Assembly (NCBI GenBank): GCA_964401685.1
Contig: CAYNZH010000002.1
Location: forward strand, 45,060 to 109,059
Reading direction: 5' to 3'
From: DASRQK01 sp964401685
Lineage (GTDB): Bacteria > Bacteroidota > Bacteroidia > Sphingobacteriales > Sphingobacteriaceae
DNA length: 64,000 bases
The translations under genes and the position numbers were made by a program. Under the pieces are notes generated by a model. That model saw only the letters and a program-made list of their open reading frames with translations. It did not search any database and had not been told where the DNA came from. Every line of letters begins with the position of its first letter. Position 1 is the stretch's first letter. This document shows positions 9,207 to 17,935 of this stretch, one piece after another.

Positions 9207-9974
9207 ATGGAATTTATAGATGTTGCCGTCGATGATGGGATTGCATATTTACGACTCAATAGAAATAAGTCCAATGCGCTGAATCTGGAAATGATAGTTG
9301 AAATGCGTGAGGCATTGGTACAAATACTTGCCAATCAGGCTGCGCGAGGAATGATCATCATGGGAAAAGACGGGTTTTTTAGTGCAGGTATGGATTTGAA
9401 AGTGCTGTACGACTACAACCCCGATGAATTGAAGCATTTTTGGCATGAATTTATAAAATTGATCCGCACGTTTATAAGCTTTGACAAACCCGCAGTCGCG
9501 GCCATCAACGGTCATAGCCCTGCCGGAGGTTGCCTGCTGTCTCTCTGTTGTGATTACAGAATCATAGGCGAAGGCGAATTTGTGATCGGATTGAACGAAT
9601 TGCCGGTCGGGATTATCGTCCCTCAGAGCGTATTTGCACTTTATGCATTTTGGATCGGTCAAGCGCAGGCTTACCGGTTTTTGCTGGACGGGAAATTGAT
9701 GCACCCTCAAGAGGCTCTGAAAGTGGGGTTAGTCGATGAAATTGCACCCGTGGAGAAAATTGTCACGACCGCGGAAAGGAAGCTTCGGCGGTACTTCGAA
9801 TTTGAGCCCAAATCCTGGAAAGCCAGCAAAGTGAATTTGAGAACGGGGCTTATTGATCTATTTGATCAAGATCCTTCACCTGATATAGATTCCATCGTTT
9901 CTCAATGGTGGTCGCCTGAAACGCGTACGATGCTAAAAACAATTCTTGAAGGATTAAATTTAGGAAAAACATAA
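9207..9974 (+). CDS. Enoyl-CoA hydratase/isomerase (crotonase) family protein
   Basis: Crotonase-fold protein of 255 residues acting on acyl-CoA esters. The first oxyanion-hole strand FFSAGMDLKVL and the second, INGHSPAGGCLLSLCCDYR, are both present. The position that is Glu144 in rat enoyl-CoA hydratase is covered here by HSPAGG, and the Glu164 region by LNELPVGII. The latter resembles delta3,delta2-enoyl-CoA isomerases (ECI1-like), which use a single Glu (LNELxVGI). The gene is 4 bases upstream of a 2,4-dienoyl-CoA reductase homologue. That supports an auxiliary beta-oxidation role for unsaturated fatty acids and favours the isomerase reading. Substrate is inferred. Confidence 0.82.
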   Translation: MEFIDVAVDDGIAYLRLNRNKSNALNLEMIVEMREALVQILANQAARGMIIMGKDGFFSAGMDLKVLYDYNPDELKHFWHEFIKLIRTFISFDKPAVAAINGHSPAGGCLLSLCCDYRIIGEGEFVIGLNELPVGIIVPQSVFALYAFWIGQAQAYRFLLDGKLMHPQEALKVGLVDEIAPVEKIVTTAERKLRRYFEFEPKSWKASKVNLRTGLIDLFDQDPSPDIDSIVSQWWSPETRTMLKTILEGLNLGKT

Positions 9975-9978
9975 GAGA

Positions 9979-10860
9979 ATGGTCGGAAAAACAGAGGGAG
10001 CATTGAGAAAAGACGCTCTGAAAGGGAAAACCTACGTGATAACTGGAGGAGGAACAGGGCTCGGCAAGGCCATAGGGACCTATTTACTTAGTTTAGGAGC
10101 CAATCTGGTGATCGCGAGCCGTAAGATGGAGGTCCTGAAGACAGCCGCAGCAGAAATGGAAAATGAAACAGGAGGCCGGGTGCTCGCCCACGCCTGTGAT
10201 GTGCGGCAAGAGGACCAAGTCCAGAATTTGCTGGAAACCTCGCTCGATCACTTTGGACTAGTGGACGGGCTGATCAATAATGCCGCAGGGAATTTTATTT
10301 CCCCCACCAAAAGATTGTCTGCGAATGCCTTTTCAAGTATCATAGATATAGTGCTGAAAGGAACGGTCAACTGCACCCTGGTCTTTGGTAAACACTGGAT
10401 TGCAGAGCAGCAAGCAGCCTCATTTTTGAACATCGTGACCACCTATGCCTTCACGGGGTCGGCCTATGTCGTACCTTCCGCTGTGGCCAAAGGTGGAGTT
10501 TTGGCTTTGACCCGATCACTAGCCGTCGAGTGGGGCAAACATGGTATCCGAACAAATGCGATTGCCCCCGGTCCTTTCCCGACAAAGGGTGCCTGGGAAA
10601 GACTTCTGCCCGGTAGTCTCCGCGACGAGATAGATTTTACGAAGAAAATTCCGTTGAAAAGGTTGGGTGAATACCAGGAACTGGCAAATCTGGCTGCATT
10701 TTTGATGTCAGATTTTGCACGCTTTATCAATGGAGAGGTGATCACAATAGACGGAGGCGAATGGTTGCAAGGTGCAGGCCAATTCAATATGCTGGACGCC
10801 ATTCCTGACACGATGTGGGACACCATCGAACAATTGACCCGTGCTGCCAATAGAAAATAA
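9979..10860 (+). CDS. SDR oxidoreductase, DECR1-like 2,4-dienoyl-CoA reductase
   Basis: NADPH-type short-chain dehydrogenase of 293 residues. The cofactor motif is TGGGTGLGKAIG (residues 22-33) and the structural motif NNAAGN (100-105). The classic YxxxK is absent: the site reads SAVAK. However Tyr156 (VTTYAFTG) and Lys171 are 15 residues apart, the same geometry as Tyr199/Lys214 of mammalian mitochondrial 2,4-dienoyl-CoA reductase. Other DECR1-like stretches are AVEWGKHGIRTNAIAPGP, ANLAAFLMSDFA and the tail WDTIEQL. It probably reduces dienoyl-CoA intermediates in degradation of polyunsaturated fatty acids, together with the crotonase upstream. Confidence 0.85.
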   Translation: MVGKTEGALRKDALKGKTYVITGGGTGLGKAIGTYLLSLGANLVIASRKMEVLKTAAAEMENETGGRVLAHACDVRQEDQVQNLLETSLDHFGLVDGLINNAAGNFISPTKRLSANAFSSIIDIVLKGTVNCTLVFGKHWIAEQQAASFLNIVTTYAFTGSAYVVPSAVAKGGVLALTRSLAVEWGKHGIRTNAIAPGPFPTKGAWERLLPGSLRDEIDFTKKIPLKRLGEYQELANLAAFLMSDFARFINGEVITIDGGEWLQGAGQFNMLDAIPDTMWDTIEQLTRAANRK

Positions 10861-10880
10861 TACTAGCTTATACTATAGAT

Positions 10881-12641
10881 ATGGACAAAACTTCTGTATT
10901 GGGACTGGATGAAAATTTAAGTGCGAAGATAAAAGCCTGGATGGAGTCTCCTTACGATGTAGAAACGCGACAGAAAATTCAAGATTTGATAGATACCGGG
11001 CAGGTAGAAGAGTTAACCAATGCATTTTATCAAGATTTAGCCTTTGGCACAGGAGGTTTGCGAGGTATAATGGGCATTGGATCCAACCGGATGAATAAGT
11101 ACACCGTGGGAAAAGCGACCCAAGGTTTCAGTCAATACCTGCACAAACAGTTTTCAGGGCAAAAAATACAGGTTGCGATAGCCTACGACAGCCGGAACCA
11201 ATCGAAGGAATTTGCAGAACTCGTCGCCAGTGTTTTTTCCGCGAATAATATCCATGTGCATTTATTTACGGAACTGCGCCCGACGCCGCTGTTGTCCTAT
11301 GCATTGAGGAGGTTGAAATGCAATGCAGGCGTGATGATCACCGCTTCACACAACCCAAAGGAATACAATGGCTACAAAGCTTACTGGCAGGATGGGGGAC
11401 AGTTAGTGCCGCCTCATGACCAGGGGGTAATGGATGCAATCGGCAAGATAACCAATCCGGCGCAGATCCTTTGGGATCCTGCTTTGAAGAATGTGAGCGA
11501 AGTAGGTGCGGAAATGGATTTAGATTATATCGCACAAATGCTGCATCTGAAAATGCGGCCCGATGTTGTCCAAAGGCAAAAGCAAATGAAGATTGTTTTT
11601 TCGCCGATACATGGCACCGGTAGTACCATCGTGCCTGATCTTTTAGCCCGTTGGGGTTTTGAACGGGTTCACAATGTGGGTTCGCAGATGATTATGGATG
11701 GGGATTTCCCCACTGTTACCTATCCCAATCCCGAGGAGCGCGAGGCCATGTTGTTAGCTTTGGAGGAGGCGAAATCACAAGAGGCTGAGCTTGTCATCGC
11801 CACGGATCCCGACGCAGATCGAGTGGGCGTGGCCATCCCCACCAAATTTGGCGATGAGTCATATCGCTTGCTGAGTGGCAATCAAATTGGAAGTCTCTTG
11901 GTCCATTATGTTTTATCCAGCCTTCAAGATAGTGGCCAGCTAGATTCGCAGCGCGATTATATCGTCAAAACAATCGTCACCACGGAACTAATCAAAAGAT
12001 TGGCAGAATACTATAAAGTTGATTGTTACGATGTGCTGACAGGGTTCAAATATATAGGTGAGTTGATGACTTCACTGGAAAGCGATCGCCGTTTTCTGGT
12101 AGGAGGGGAGGAAAGCTATGGCTTTTTGGTAGGCGATGCGGTCCGAGACAAGGATGCCGTGATTTCTTGTGCCCTCATCGCAGAAATGACGGCTTTTTAC
12201 AAAGATCAAGGGAAGACCCTTGAGGATGCCCTCATAGCGCTTTACGAAAAACACGGTTTGTATCACGAAAAATTGGTTTCCCTTACAAAAACCGGAAAAA
12301 AAGGAGCTGATGAGATCAATGCGATTATGCAAAATTTGAGGGCACATCCACCTCAAGCGCTAGGCGGAATCAGGCTAAAACAGATCAAGGATTACCAAGA
12401 AAGTCTAGAAATAGACCTGCGATCCCAACAGTCACAGCCGCTGAATTTTCCAAAATCAAATGTATTGCAGTTCATCACCGAGGAAGGTGACGTGATTACC
12501 GCACGGCCCTCCGGAACCGAACCAAAGATCAAGTTTTACTGCTCCGTTCTGGGGCAGCTGGAACGCCCTGAGCAAATTTTAGAAAGAGAAGCCGAACTGG
12601 AGGAAAAAATAGATCGCATGATGGGAGATCTCATCCAATAA
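10881..12641 (+). CDS. Phosphoglucomutase/phosphomannomutase family protein
   Basis: Alpha-D-phosphohexomutase of 586 residues, a long form typical of PGM2-like enzymes. All four site motifs are visible: the phosphoserine loop TASHNPKEYNGYK with Ser156, the metal loop ATDPDADRVGVAI, the sugar loop GEESYGFLVGDAVRDKDAV and the phosphate-binding loop RPSGTEPKIKFY. It interconverts hexose 1- and 6-phosphates (or pentose phosphates in some members). It lies 20 bases after the dienoyl-CoA reductase gene and 12 before a Nudix gene. A link to those genes beyond co-transcription is not evident. Confidence 0.93.
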   Translation: MDKTSVLGLDENLSAKIKAWMESPYDVETRQKIQDLIDTGQVEELTNAFYQDLAFGTGGLRGIMGIGSNRMNKYTVGKATQGFSQYLHKQFSGQKIQVAIAYDSRNQSKEFAELVASVFSANNIHVHLFTELRPTPLLSYALRRLKCNAGVMITASHNPKEYNGYKAYWQDGGQLVPPHDQGVMDAIGKITNPAQILWDPALKNVSEVGAEMDLDYIAQMLHLKMRPDVVQRQKQMKIVFSPIHGTGSTIVPDLLARWGFERVHNVGSQMIMDGDFPTVTYPNPEEREAMLLALEEAKSQEAELVIATDPDADRVGVAIPTKFGDESYRLLSGNQIGSLLVHYVLSSLQDSGQLDSQRDYIVKTIVTTELIKRLAEYYKVDCYDVLTGFKYIGELMTSLESDRRFLVGGEESYGFLVGDAVRDKDAVISCALIAEMTAFYKDQGKTLEDALIALYEKHGLYHEKLVSLTKTGKKGADEINAIMQNLRAHPPQALGGIRLKQIKDYQESLEIDLRSQQSQPLNFPKSNVLQFITEEGDVITARPSGTEPKIKFYCSVLGQLERPEQILEREAELEEKIDRMMGDLIQ

Positions 12642-12653
12642 AAAGACTTAAAA

Positions 12654-13208
12654 ATGGAAAAGTGGAGGGTTCTGTCGTCTGAATACCTGGTCAATGCTCC
12701 GTGGGCAGTCCTGCGCAAAGACGTTTGTTCCATGCCCAATGGCCGTCTAGTGCCGGAATATTATGTGCTCGAGTATCCAGATTGGGTGAACATGGTCGCG
12801 CTAACGCCGGAAAGCGATATCGTCCTCATCAAGCAATACCGTCACGGAACCCAGGAAATCCTGCTCGAAATTCCTGCCGGCACTATCGAGGCAGGGGAGA
12901 ATCCTCAGGATGCAGCGGCCAGAGAGCTCCTCGAGGAAACGGGCTACACCGCGGGGAAGATTACGCAGCTCGTAGATCTTTACCCGAATCCAGCGACCAG
13001 CAACAATAAAACAACTACATTTCTCATGGAGGGCTGTATACGGACTCAGGATCAAAATCTTGATTTGCAGGAAGAAATCGAGGTGCAAGTTCTTCCGCTG
13101 GATCGTGTGATTTCCCTTCTGTTCCAGAACAGATTTCCCCAAGCGCTGCACGCATCAGCCTTATTCTACGCCCTGAGACACCTCGGACTTATAAACGCTA
13201 AGAGCTAG
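12654..13208 (+). CDS. Nudix hydrolase, ADP-ribose pyrophosphatase-like
   Basis: Cytoplasmic pyrophosphohydrolase of 184 residues. The Nudix box is complete: G76-x5-E82-x7-R90-E91-L-x-E94-E95-x-G97. The preceding strand VVLIKQYRHGTQEILLEIPAG is characteristic of the ADP-sugar pyrophosphatase group (NudF/ADPRase), where Arg and Glu of this strand contact the ADP-ribose. The C-terminal segment after the box is normal. The gene follows the phosphosugar mutase by 12 bases, so ADP-sugar or nucleotide-sugar turnover is a reasonable but unproven role. Confidence 0.88.
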   Translation: MEKWRVLSSEYLVNAPWAVLRKDVCSMPNGRLVPEYYVLEYPDWVNMVALTPESDIVLIKQYRHGTQEILLEIPAGTIEAGENPQDAAARELLEETGYTAGKITQLVDLYPNPATSNNKTTTFLMEGCIRTQDQNLDLQEEIEVQVLPLDRVISLLFQNRFPQALHASALFYALRHLGLINAKS

Positions 13209-13216
13209 AAATTTCG

Positions 13217-13224
13217 TATATTTG
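13217..13224 (+). promoter_or_regulatory. -7 element with leaderless spacing before the conserved 437-residue gene
   Basis: TATATTTG followed by CCCT and the ATG at 13229. It is a perfect TAnnTTTG match with exactly the spacing seen at purD, hisS, tsaE and the gene at 47673. Confidence 0.65.
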
Positions 13225-13228
13225 CCCT

Positions 13229-14542
13229 ATGGCAAGGGAAATTTATGAAACAAAGAGAAAAGCACTTCGTGTCAATCTAGCCCAGGATATATACGGAACC
13301 TTCGCAGAAATAGGCGCTGGCCAAGAAGTTGCACGGAATTTTTTCAATGCAGGCGCGGCGTCCGGTACTGTCGCAAAAACGATCTCTGCCTATGATATGA
13401 CCTTCAGTGACTCAATCTACGGAGTCGAAGAGTCAGGCAGATATGTGAGCCATTCGAGGCTCAGCAAGATGCTGGATCATGAGTTCAATCTTCTTGTCGA
13501 GCGACTCACGGGGGAGAAATATAGTCAACGCAAGCTTTTCGTTTTCGCAAATACAGTTGCTGCGCTCAATTTCAATAAGACCAACGAGCCCCACGGGTGG
13601 ATCGGCATTCGTTTTCAGCACGAGATCGGTAGTGAACCCAGCGACATCATCTTCCATGTGCGCCTACTGGACAGCGATAACCAGCTTCAGCAGAAAGTTC
13701 TTGGTATTCTGGGTGTCAATCTGGTTTTTGCAGCCCACTATTATAAGGATGACGTTCAGACCATGATCGAATCATTGTCAGACAATCTGTCACCGGGTGC
13801 CGTAGAAATAGATCTTGTCAAAGTTCAGGGCCCTGCATTTGCCAATGTCAACGAACGCCTTATCAATCTGTACCTCATTGCCAGTGGATTTTCCAAAGCC
13901 GCGATTTTTGATCCGCAAAAAGATGTTTACCAAAGCAAGGATCTGCTCTACAAAAAGAACATCATGATTTTGCGTACTAAATACCGTCAAAAATCCAATC
14001 CAAACTTTGATCTGTTCAATCTGGCTGTAGCCGAATTTAAGCGAAAACTAGGTATAGGTGACGAAAATCTTGTGGTCATGATCGAAGTTCTTATGAGTAA
14101 CGTTATGGATGAGGACGTCGATATCAGTTCGGAGGATTTAGCTTATTTTGCACGCCGCGCAGAATATCTATGCGAAACAGGGAACCACGTCATCGTGACC
14201 AATTTTCGTCGCAACAACCACCTAGCCGAATACCTTGCCCAGTTCAAGCCACTGAATGTCGGGATTTCTACCAATATTGCAAACTTGAGACATATTTTTA
14301 ATTCCGAGCATTATAACAAAGAGCAATACGCTAGCGAAATGCTTTCCTACGTCAGCGGTATGTTCAGTAAAAACGTCAAGCTTTATGCTTATCCCTATTT
14401 AGATAAATCTAATAATGAGATAATTACGACAAAGAATATGCCCGTTTCCGAAGAGGTTCAGCCGCTATTTGACTTTCTGATACAAAATGATTATATTGTT
14501 GATATAGAGAATTTCGACGAAAAACACGTAAAAACTATCTAA
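13229..14542 (+). CDS. Conserved protein of unknown function (437 aa)
   Basis: I recognise this as a widely conserved protein in Bacteroidota, but no function follows from the sequence. The N-terminus has a very regular block, GTFAEIGAGQEVARNFF followed by ASGTVAKTISAYDM and DSIYGVEESGRYV, that looks like a substrate or nucleotide site. A second part contains IGIRFQHEIGSEP and HYYKDDVQTMIESL, and the C-terminal part has RRAEYLCETGNHVIVTNF. There is no signal peptide, no membrane segment and no beta-barrel pattern, so it is cytoplasmic. As I recall, homologues carry conflicting database names (TonB receptor, nicotinate-nucleotide adenylyltransferase); neither fits what I see. It converges on pfkA. 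Confidence 0.85.
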   Translation: MAREIYETKRKALRVNLAQDIYGTFAEIGAGQEVARNFFNAGAASGTVAKTISAYDMTFSDSIYGVEESGRYVSHSRLSKMLDHEFNLLVERLTGEKYSQRKLFVFANTVAALNFNKTNEPHGWIGIRFQHEIGSEPSDIIFHVRLLDSDNQLQQKVLGILGVNLVFAAHYYKDDVQTMIESLSDNLSPGAVEIDLVKVQGPAFANVNERLINLYLIASGFSKAAIFDPQKDVYQSKDLLYKKNIMILRTKYRQKSNPNFDLFNLAVAEFKRKLGIGDENLVVMIEVLMSNVMDEDVDISSEDLAYFARRAEYLCETGNHVIVTNFRRNNHLAEYLAQFKPLNVGISTNIANLRHIFNSEHYNKEQYASEMLSYVSGMFSKNVKLYAYPYLDKSNNEIITTKNMPVSEEVQPLFDFLIQNDYIVDIENFDEKHVKTI

Positions 14543-14551
14543 TTGTCTGGG

Positions 14552-15529
14552 CTACATAGAGAGTATATCGACCATCCGGAGCAGGCGTTCGTTGAGCGTG
14601 CCTATGTGTTTGATTGCTTGATTAAGCGGTGTATACTCCAGTTGACCGTGGATAACGCCCGCCATCTCCCCGGATCTGCCGTCGAGTAGGCCTTCCACCG
14701 CGCCAACACCGAGTCGACTCGCGAGTACCCGATCCATGCATGTCGGGCTTCCCCCTCTTTGAATATGTCCCAAAATCGAAACCCTTATATCATAATGTGG
14801 AAATCTCTGTTTGATCTTTTCTGCGACCGCAAATCCGCCGCCCGCCTCATCGCCTTCGGCGACGATAATAATCCGCGATGATTTGCTTTTGCGCGTTTTG
14901 TCAAGGCGTTCCATCATGGCCGCGTCATCAACCTTGATTTCTGGGATTAGAACCGCTTCAGCCCCAACGCCGATCCCGGACCTCAAAGCAATCAGGCCGG
15001 AATCTCGTCCCATCACCTCGACAACAAAAACCCGGTCGTGAGACTCAGCGGTGTCCCTGATTTTGTCGACGGCATCGATCACTGTATTGATGGCGGTATC
15101 GTAGCCAATAGTGAAATCAGTACCCGCCAGATCATTGTCTATGGTGCCAGGAATACCGATAATCGGGATTCCAAACTCTTCCATAAACTTGGCTGCACCC
15201 GAAAACGTCCCATCACCTCCAATAGCGACCAAAGCGTCAATTCTGTTTTTTTGAAGGTGATCAAAAGCCGTTTTCCTGCCTTCCGTGCTGCGAAACTCCT
15301 CGCTCCGCGCCGTTTTTAGGATGGTTCCCCCTCTTTGAATGATATTCGCAACCGATTTCGCTTCCATTTCAAAAATATCCCCCTGTACCAATCCGTCAAA
15401 TCCCCGCCGGACACCGAAAACCCCTAAATTGTGGTACAAACCTGTTCTTACCACTGCACGTATGGCCGCATTCATCCCAGGGGCATCACCACCGGACGTG
15501 AAAACCGCGATATTTTTGATTTTATTCAT
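14552..15529 (-). CDS. pfkA: ATP-dependent 6-phosphofructokinase
   Basis: Commits fructose 6-phosphate to glycolysis. The 325 residues are normal for bacterial PfkA. Visible motifs: AVFTSGGDAPGMNAAIRAVV (N-terminus), AIGGDGTFSGA (ATP site; the Gly after GGDG supports ATP over pyrophosphate), the catalytic loop GIPGTIDNDLAGTDFTIGYD, EVMGRDSGLIAL and LGHIQRGGSPTCMDR. The start is 11 bases downstream of the dsbD-like stop, so the two are probably co-transcribed. With pyk, pgk, pgi and a hexose phosphate mutase it gives this window much of the glycolytic pathway, though in separate operons. Confidence 0.97.
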   Translation of the reverse strand: MNKIKNIAVFTSGGDAPGMNAAIRAVVRTGLYHNLGVFGVRRGFDGLVQGDIFEMEAKSVANIIQRGGTILKTARSEEFRSTEGRKTAFDHLQKNRIDALVAIGGDGTFSGAAKFMEEFGIPIIGIPGTIDNDLAGTDFTIGYDTAINTVIDAVDKIRDTAESHDRVFVVEVMGRDSGLIALRSGIGVGAEAVLIPEIKVDDAAMMERLDKTRKSKSSRIIIVAEGDEAGGGFAVAEKIKQRFPHYDIRVSILGHIQRGGSPTCMDRVLASRLGVGAVEGLLDGRSGEMAGVIHGQLEYTPLNQAIKHIGTLNERLLRMVDILSM

Positions 15530-15540
15530 AAACGTAACTT

Positions 15541-17250
15541 CTATTCTTGTCGTTTCCTGAATTCGGCCAAACCTGACTCCAGGAAATTGACATAATTCTG
15601 AATGTCTTCATTATAGGCTTCTGCGGGAACCAATTGATTTCCATCTGTATCCAGAATCACATAATAGGGCTGCGAATTATTCCCAAATCTGGACGCCTGT
15701 AAATCCGACCATTTTTGCCCGATCCAACGGATCCTCTTACCACTGAAACTCGATGTATATTGTTCAGAAGGGTCTAAATCTGTTCTGTCGTCTACATAAA
15801 GAGAAGCAAGAACGTACTCTTCATTAAGAAGCCTCAGCACCTGAGGGTCGGGCCAGACTGATTCTTCCATCTTACGGCAATTGACACATGTCCATCCCGT
15901 AAAATCCAGTAAAACTGGTTTATTAACCGATTTAGCATACTCTAGCGCCTGATCATAATCATAAAAAGCGTCCAGCCCGTGAGGTGCTTTGTGACGCGGG
16001 CTGCTGTACTTTTTGACGATGGCGGTGCTCGCGGGAGCCGCACTACCTCCTCCTGAGAAATTGACCTGGTGCAGGTTGAAATCCTGGGTCGGCGACGGTG
16101 GCAGCCATGCACTAAGCGCCTTAAGTGGCGCACCCCACATCCCTGGAACCATATAGACCGTGAAGGACAGCACCGCAATTGCAAAGAATAGTCGTGATAC
16201 AGAAATAAAGGGCAAATCACTGTCATTGTTGAACTTCAATTTCCCCAAAAGGTAAAACCCGAACAACGCAAAAATCACAATCCAAATCGCGAGGAAAATC
16301 TCACGGTCCAGGATTCCCCAATGGTAAGCAAGATCGACATTCGATAGGAATTTAAAAGCCAATGCGAGCTCCAGAAAGCCTAGAGAGACCTTGATCGTAT
16401 TGAGCCAGCCCCCGGATTTCGGCATTTCCTTCAGCAAAAAAGGAAAGAAAGCAAAAATCATAAACGGAATCGCCAGCGCTACGGAAAAACCGAGCATACC
16501 AACTGCCGGACCCAAGAGCGAACCCTCAGAAACTGCCTCGACCAGTAAGTAACCAATGATAGGGCCAGTACACGAGAAAGATACCAGACTCAAGGTAAAA
16601 GCCATGAAAAATAGGCCAATTAATCCTCCCTTGTTGGATTTTTGATCCATTTTGTTGACAAATCTCGACGGTAGCGTGATTTCAAATGCCCCCAGAAAGG
16701 AAATGGCAAATACCAGGATAATCAAGAAAAACGCAAGGTTGAACCACGCCGAACTAGCCGCTTCGTTCAACGCTGAGGCACCGAAAATCAACGTGACTAT
16801 CATCCCCAACGCAACATAGATGACGATGATGAACAAACCATAGAGCAACGCGTTGATGACGCCCTTCGTCCGGGTTCCGCTTTGTTTCGTAAAAAACGAA
16901 ACTGTCAGCGGCACCATGGGATAGATGCAAGGCATCAAAAATGCTGCAAATCCTCCCACCAGCCCCGCGATAAATATCCCCCACAGCGTTCTGGATTCCT
17001 GATCTTGATCTGCAACCTGGCCAGCCTCAATAAATTCCTCTTGAAGTGCTGCGCTGTCCTCACCATCGGTGAATACCAGATCGTCGGGAATTTCCAGATA
17101 CTCTTCCTCGGGAAGATCCGATTGGCCATCACTAAACTCGACGTCATCAAAGCTGATAAGCGTATCCGTTTCCTGCGCAAACAGAAATGACGTGGCAAAA
17201 AATGAAATTAAGATAAAAACGTAGGTATGCAGGTTGAAAAATTTCTTCAT
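15541..17250 (-). CDS. DsbD-like thiol:disulfide interchange protein (membrane plus thioredoxin domains)
   Basis: Carries electrons from cytoplasmic thioredoxin to the periplasm. A signal peptide (about 1-25, ending LFAQ) and an acidic linker precede eight hydrophobic segments of the CcdA/DsbD-beta type. The two redox cysteines are in LMPCIYPMVPLTVSFFTK and SLVSFSCTGPIIGYLL. A periplasmic thioredoxin-like gamma domain with WTCVNCRKMEESVW closes the protein (569 residues). The usual N-terminal alpha domain is missing here and is encoded by the separate gene at 17350. Order of transcription is alpha gene, hairpin, this gene, pfkA. Confidence 0.92.
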   Translation of the reverse strand: MKKFFNLHTYVFILISFFATSFLFAQETDTLISFDDVEFSDGQSDLPEEEYLEIPDDLVFTDGEDSAALQEEFIEAGQVADQDQESRTLWGIFIAGLVGGFAAFLMPCIYPMVPLTVSFFTKQSGTRTKGVINALLYGLFIIVIYVALGMIVTLIFGASALNEAASSAWFNLAFFLIILVFAISFLGAFEITLPSRFVNKMDQKSNKGGLIGLFFMAFTLSLVSFSCTGPIIGYLLVEAVSEGSLLGPAVGMLGFSVALAIPFMIFAFFPFLLKEMPKSGGWLNTIKVSLGFLELALAFKFLSNVDLAYHWGILDREIFLAIWIVIFALFGFYLLGKLKFNNDSDLPFISVSRLFFAIAVLSFTVYMVPGMWGAPLKALSAWLPPSPTQDFNLHQVNFSGGGSAAPASTAIVKKYSSPRHKAPHGLDAFYDYDQALEYAKSVNKPVLLDFTGWTCVNCRKMEESVWPDPQVLRLLNEEYVLASLYVDDRTDLDPSEQYTSSFSGKRIRWIGQKWSDLQASRFGNNSQPYYVILDTDGNQLVPAEAYNEDIQNYVNFLESGLAEFRKRQE

Positions 17251-17275
17251 TGGTGGCTATTGAGTTTATTTTAGG

Positions 17276-17318
17276 TCAAAGCAAGAAAGGCAGCCTTTGC
17301 CTGCCTTTCTTGCTTTGA
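17276..17318. repeat. Perfect 18-bp inverted repeat between the two DsbD genes
   Basis: Arms 17276-17293 and 17301-17318 are fully complementary around a 7-base loop. On the minus strand it lies 31 bases after the alpha-domain stop and 25 before the next ATG. Neither side has a T-tract, so it is not a standard intrinsic terminator. It may stabilise or process the mRNA, or adjust the ratio of the two proteins. Confidence 0.85.
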
Positions 17319-17349
17319 AAACCTTGTCACGGACGAAAAACCAATCCTG

Positions 17350-17799
17350 TTATTTCACAGCGATCGCAAAAGTTACCTCATCCGGGGGAAGGCATTGCTC
17401 GGCATCACAGGCCATAAAAACCACTGCACCTCTGACAACCGCCTGTCCTTTTTTTAGTTTTATTTTCTGTTGGAAAACAACCTCTTTGTTGAAGTATGCA
17501 ACGTCCATATCGAAAACCTCCTCGTATTTGACTCTTGCTTTTGGTTCGGCCGTTTTGCCTAACAAATCAAATTCCTGGGAAGAATTAAACGTAAACGAAG
17601 TTTTGATCGGACCGCCATCTTCCACATTTTGTGAATAGATGTGCCACCCGTCATCAATAACTGCCTTCATGAACAGCACCGCCTCAGTATCATTCAGCTT
17701 TTTCGCAGCGAACTGCCATTTCACAGGCTCATGAATCTGCGCGAAAGCACCGGAAATCCCGATGACACTCACCAACACCACTAACAATAATTTTCTCAT
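17350..17799 (-). CDS. DsbD alpha-domain-like periplasmic protein
   Basis: A 149-residue exported protein with signal peptide MRKLLLVVLVSVIGISGAFA. The rest matches the N-terminal (alpha, DsbDN/DsbC-corrector) domain of DsbD: DGWHIYSQN and the redox pair in MACDAEQCLPPDEVTFAI, where the two cysteines are four residues apart as in DsbD-alpha (CADxGxC). It would accept electrons from the gamma domain of the protein encoded next and pass them to periplasmic clients. Separate coding of this domain is a split form of DsbD. A perfect -7 box stands at 17869-17876, about 69 bases upstream. Confidence 0.87.
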   Translation of the reverse strand: MRKLLLVVLVSVIGISGAFAQIHEPVKWQFAAKKLNDTEAVLFMKAVIDDGWHIYSQNVEDGGPIKTSFTFNSSQEFDLLGKTAEPKARVKYEEVFDMDVAYFNKEVVFQQKIKLKKGQAVVRGAVVFMACDAEQCLPPDEVTFAIAVK

Positions 17800-17868
17800 A
17801 ATCTTTAATTTTCTACTTCTCCTGGCAAGTATGGACCATTGTAACTAAGTCCTTTACCTATTATTACA

Positions 17869-17876
17869 AATATACG
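17869..17876 (-). promoter_or_regulatory. -7 element upstream of the DsbD-alpha gene
   Basis: Minus-strand TATATTTG, perfect TAnnTTTG. It gives a leader of about 65 bases and probably drives the alpha-domain gene, the DsbD-like gene and pfkA. Confidence 0.5.
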
Positions 17877-17935
17877 AGTTTTAAATACTATTCCATTGCA
17901 TTTAACAATTTTTTACAATTGAAAATGCTGGTTTA

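Noticed and set aside
10441..10500. DECR-like SDR as an inactive enzyme because YxxxK is missing.
   Set aside because: Tyr156 and Lys171 keep the spacing of the mitochondrial dienoyl-CoA reductase active site.
13229..14542. Calling the 437-residue protein a TonB-dependent receptor.
   Set aside because: It has no signal peptide, plug motif or beta-barrel pattern.
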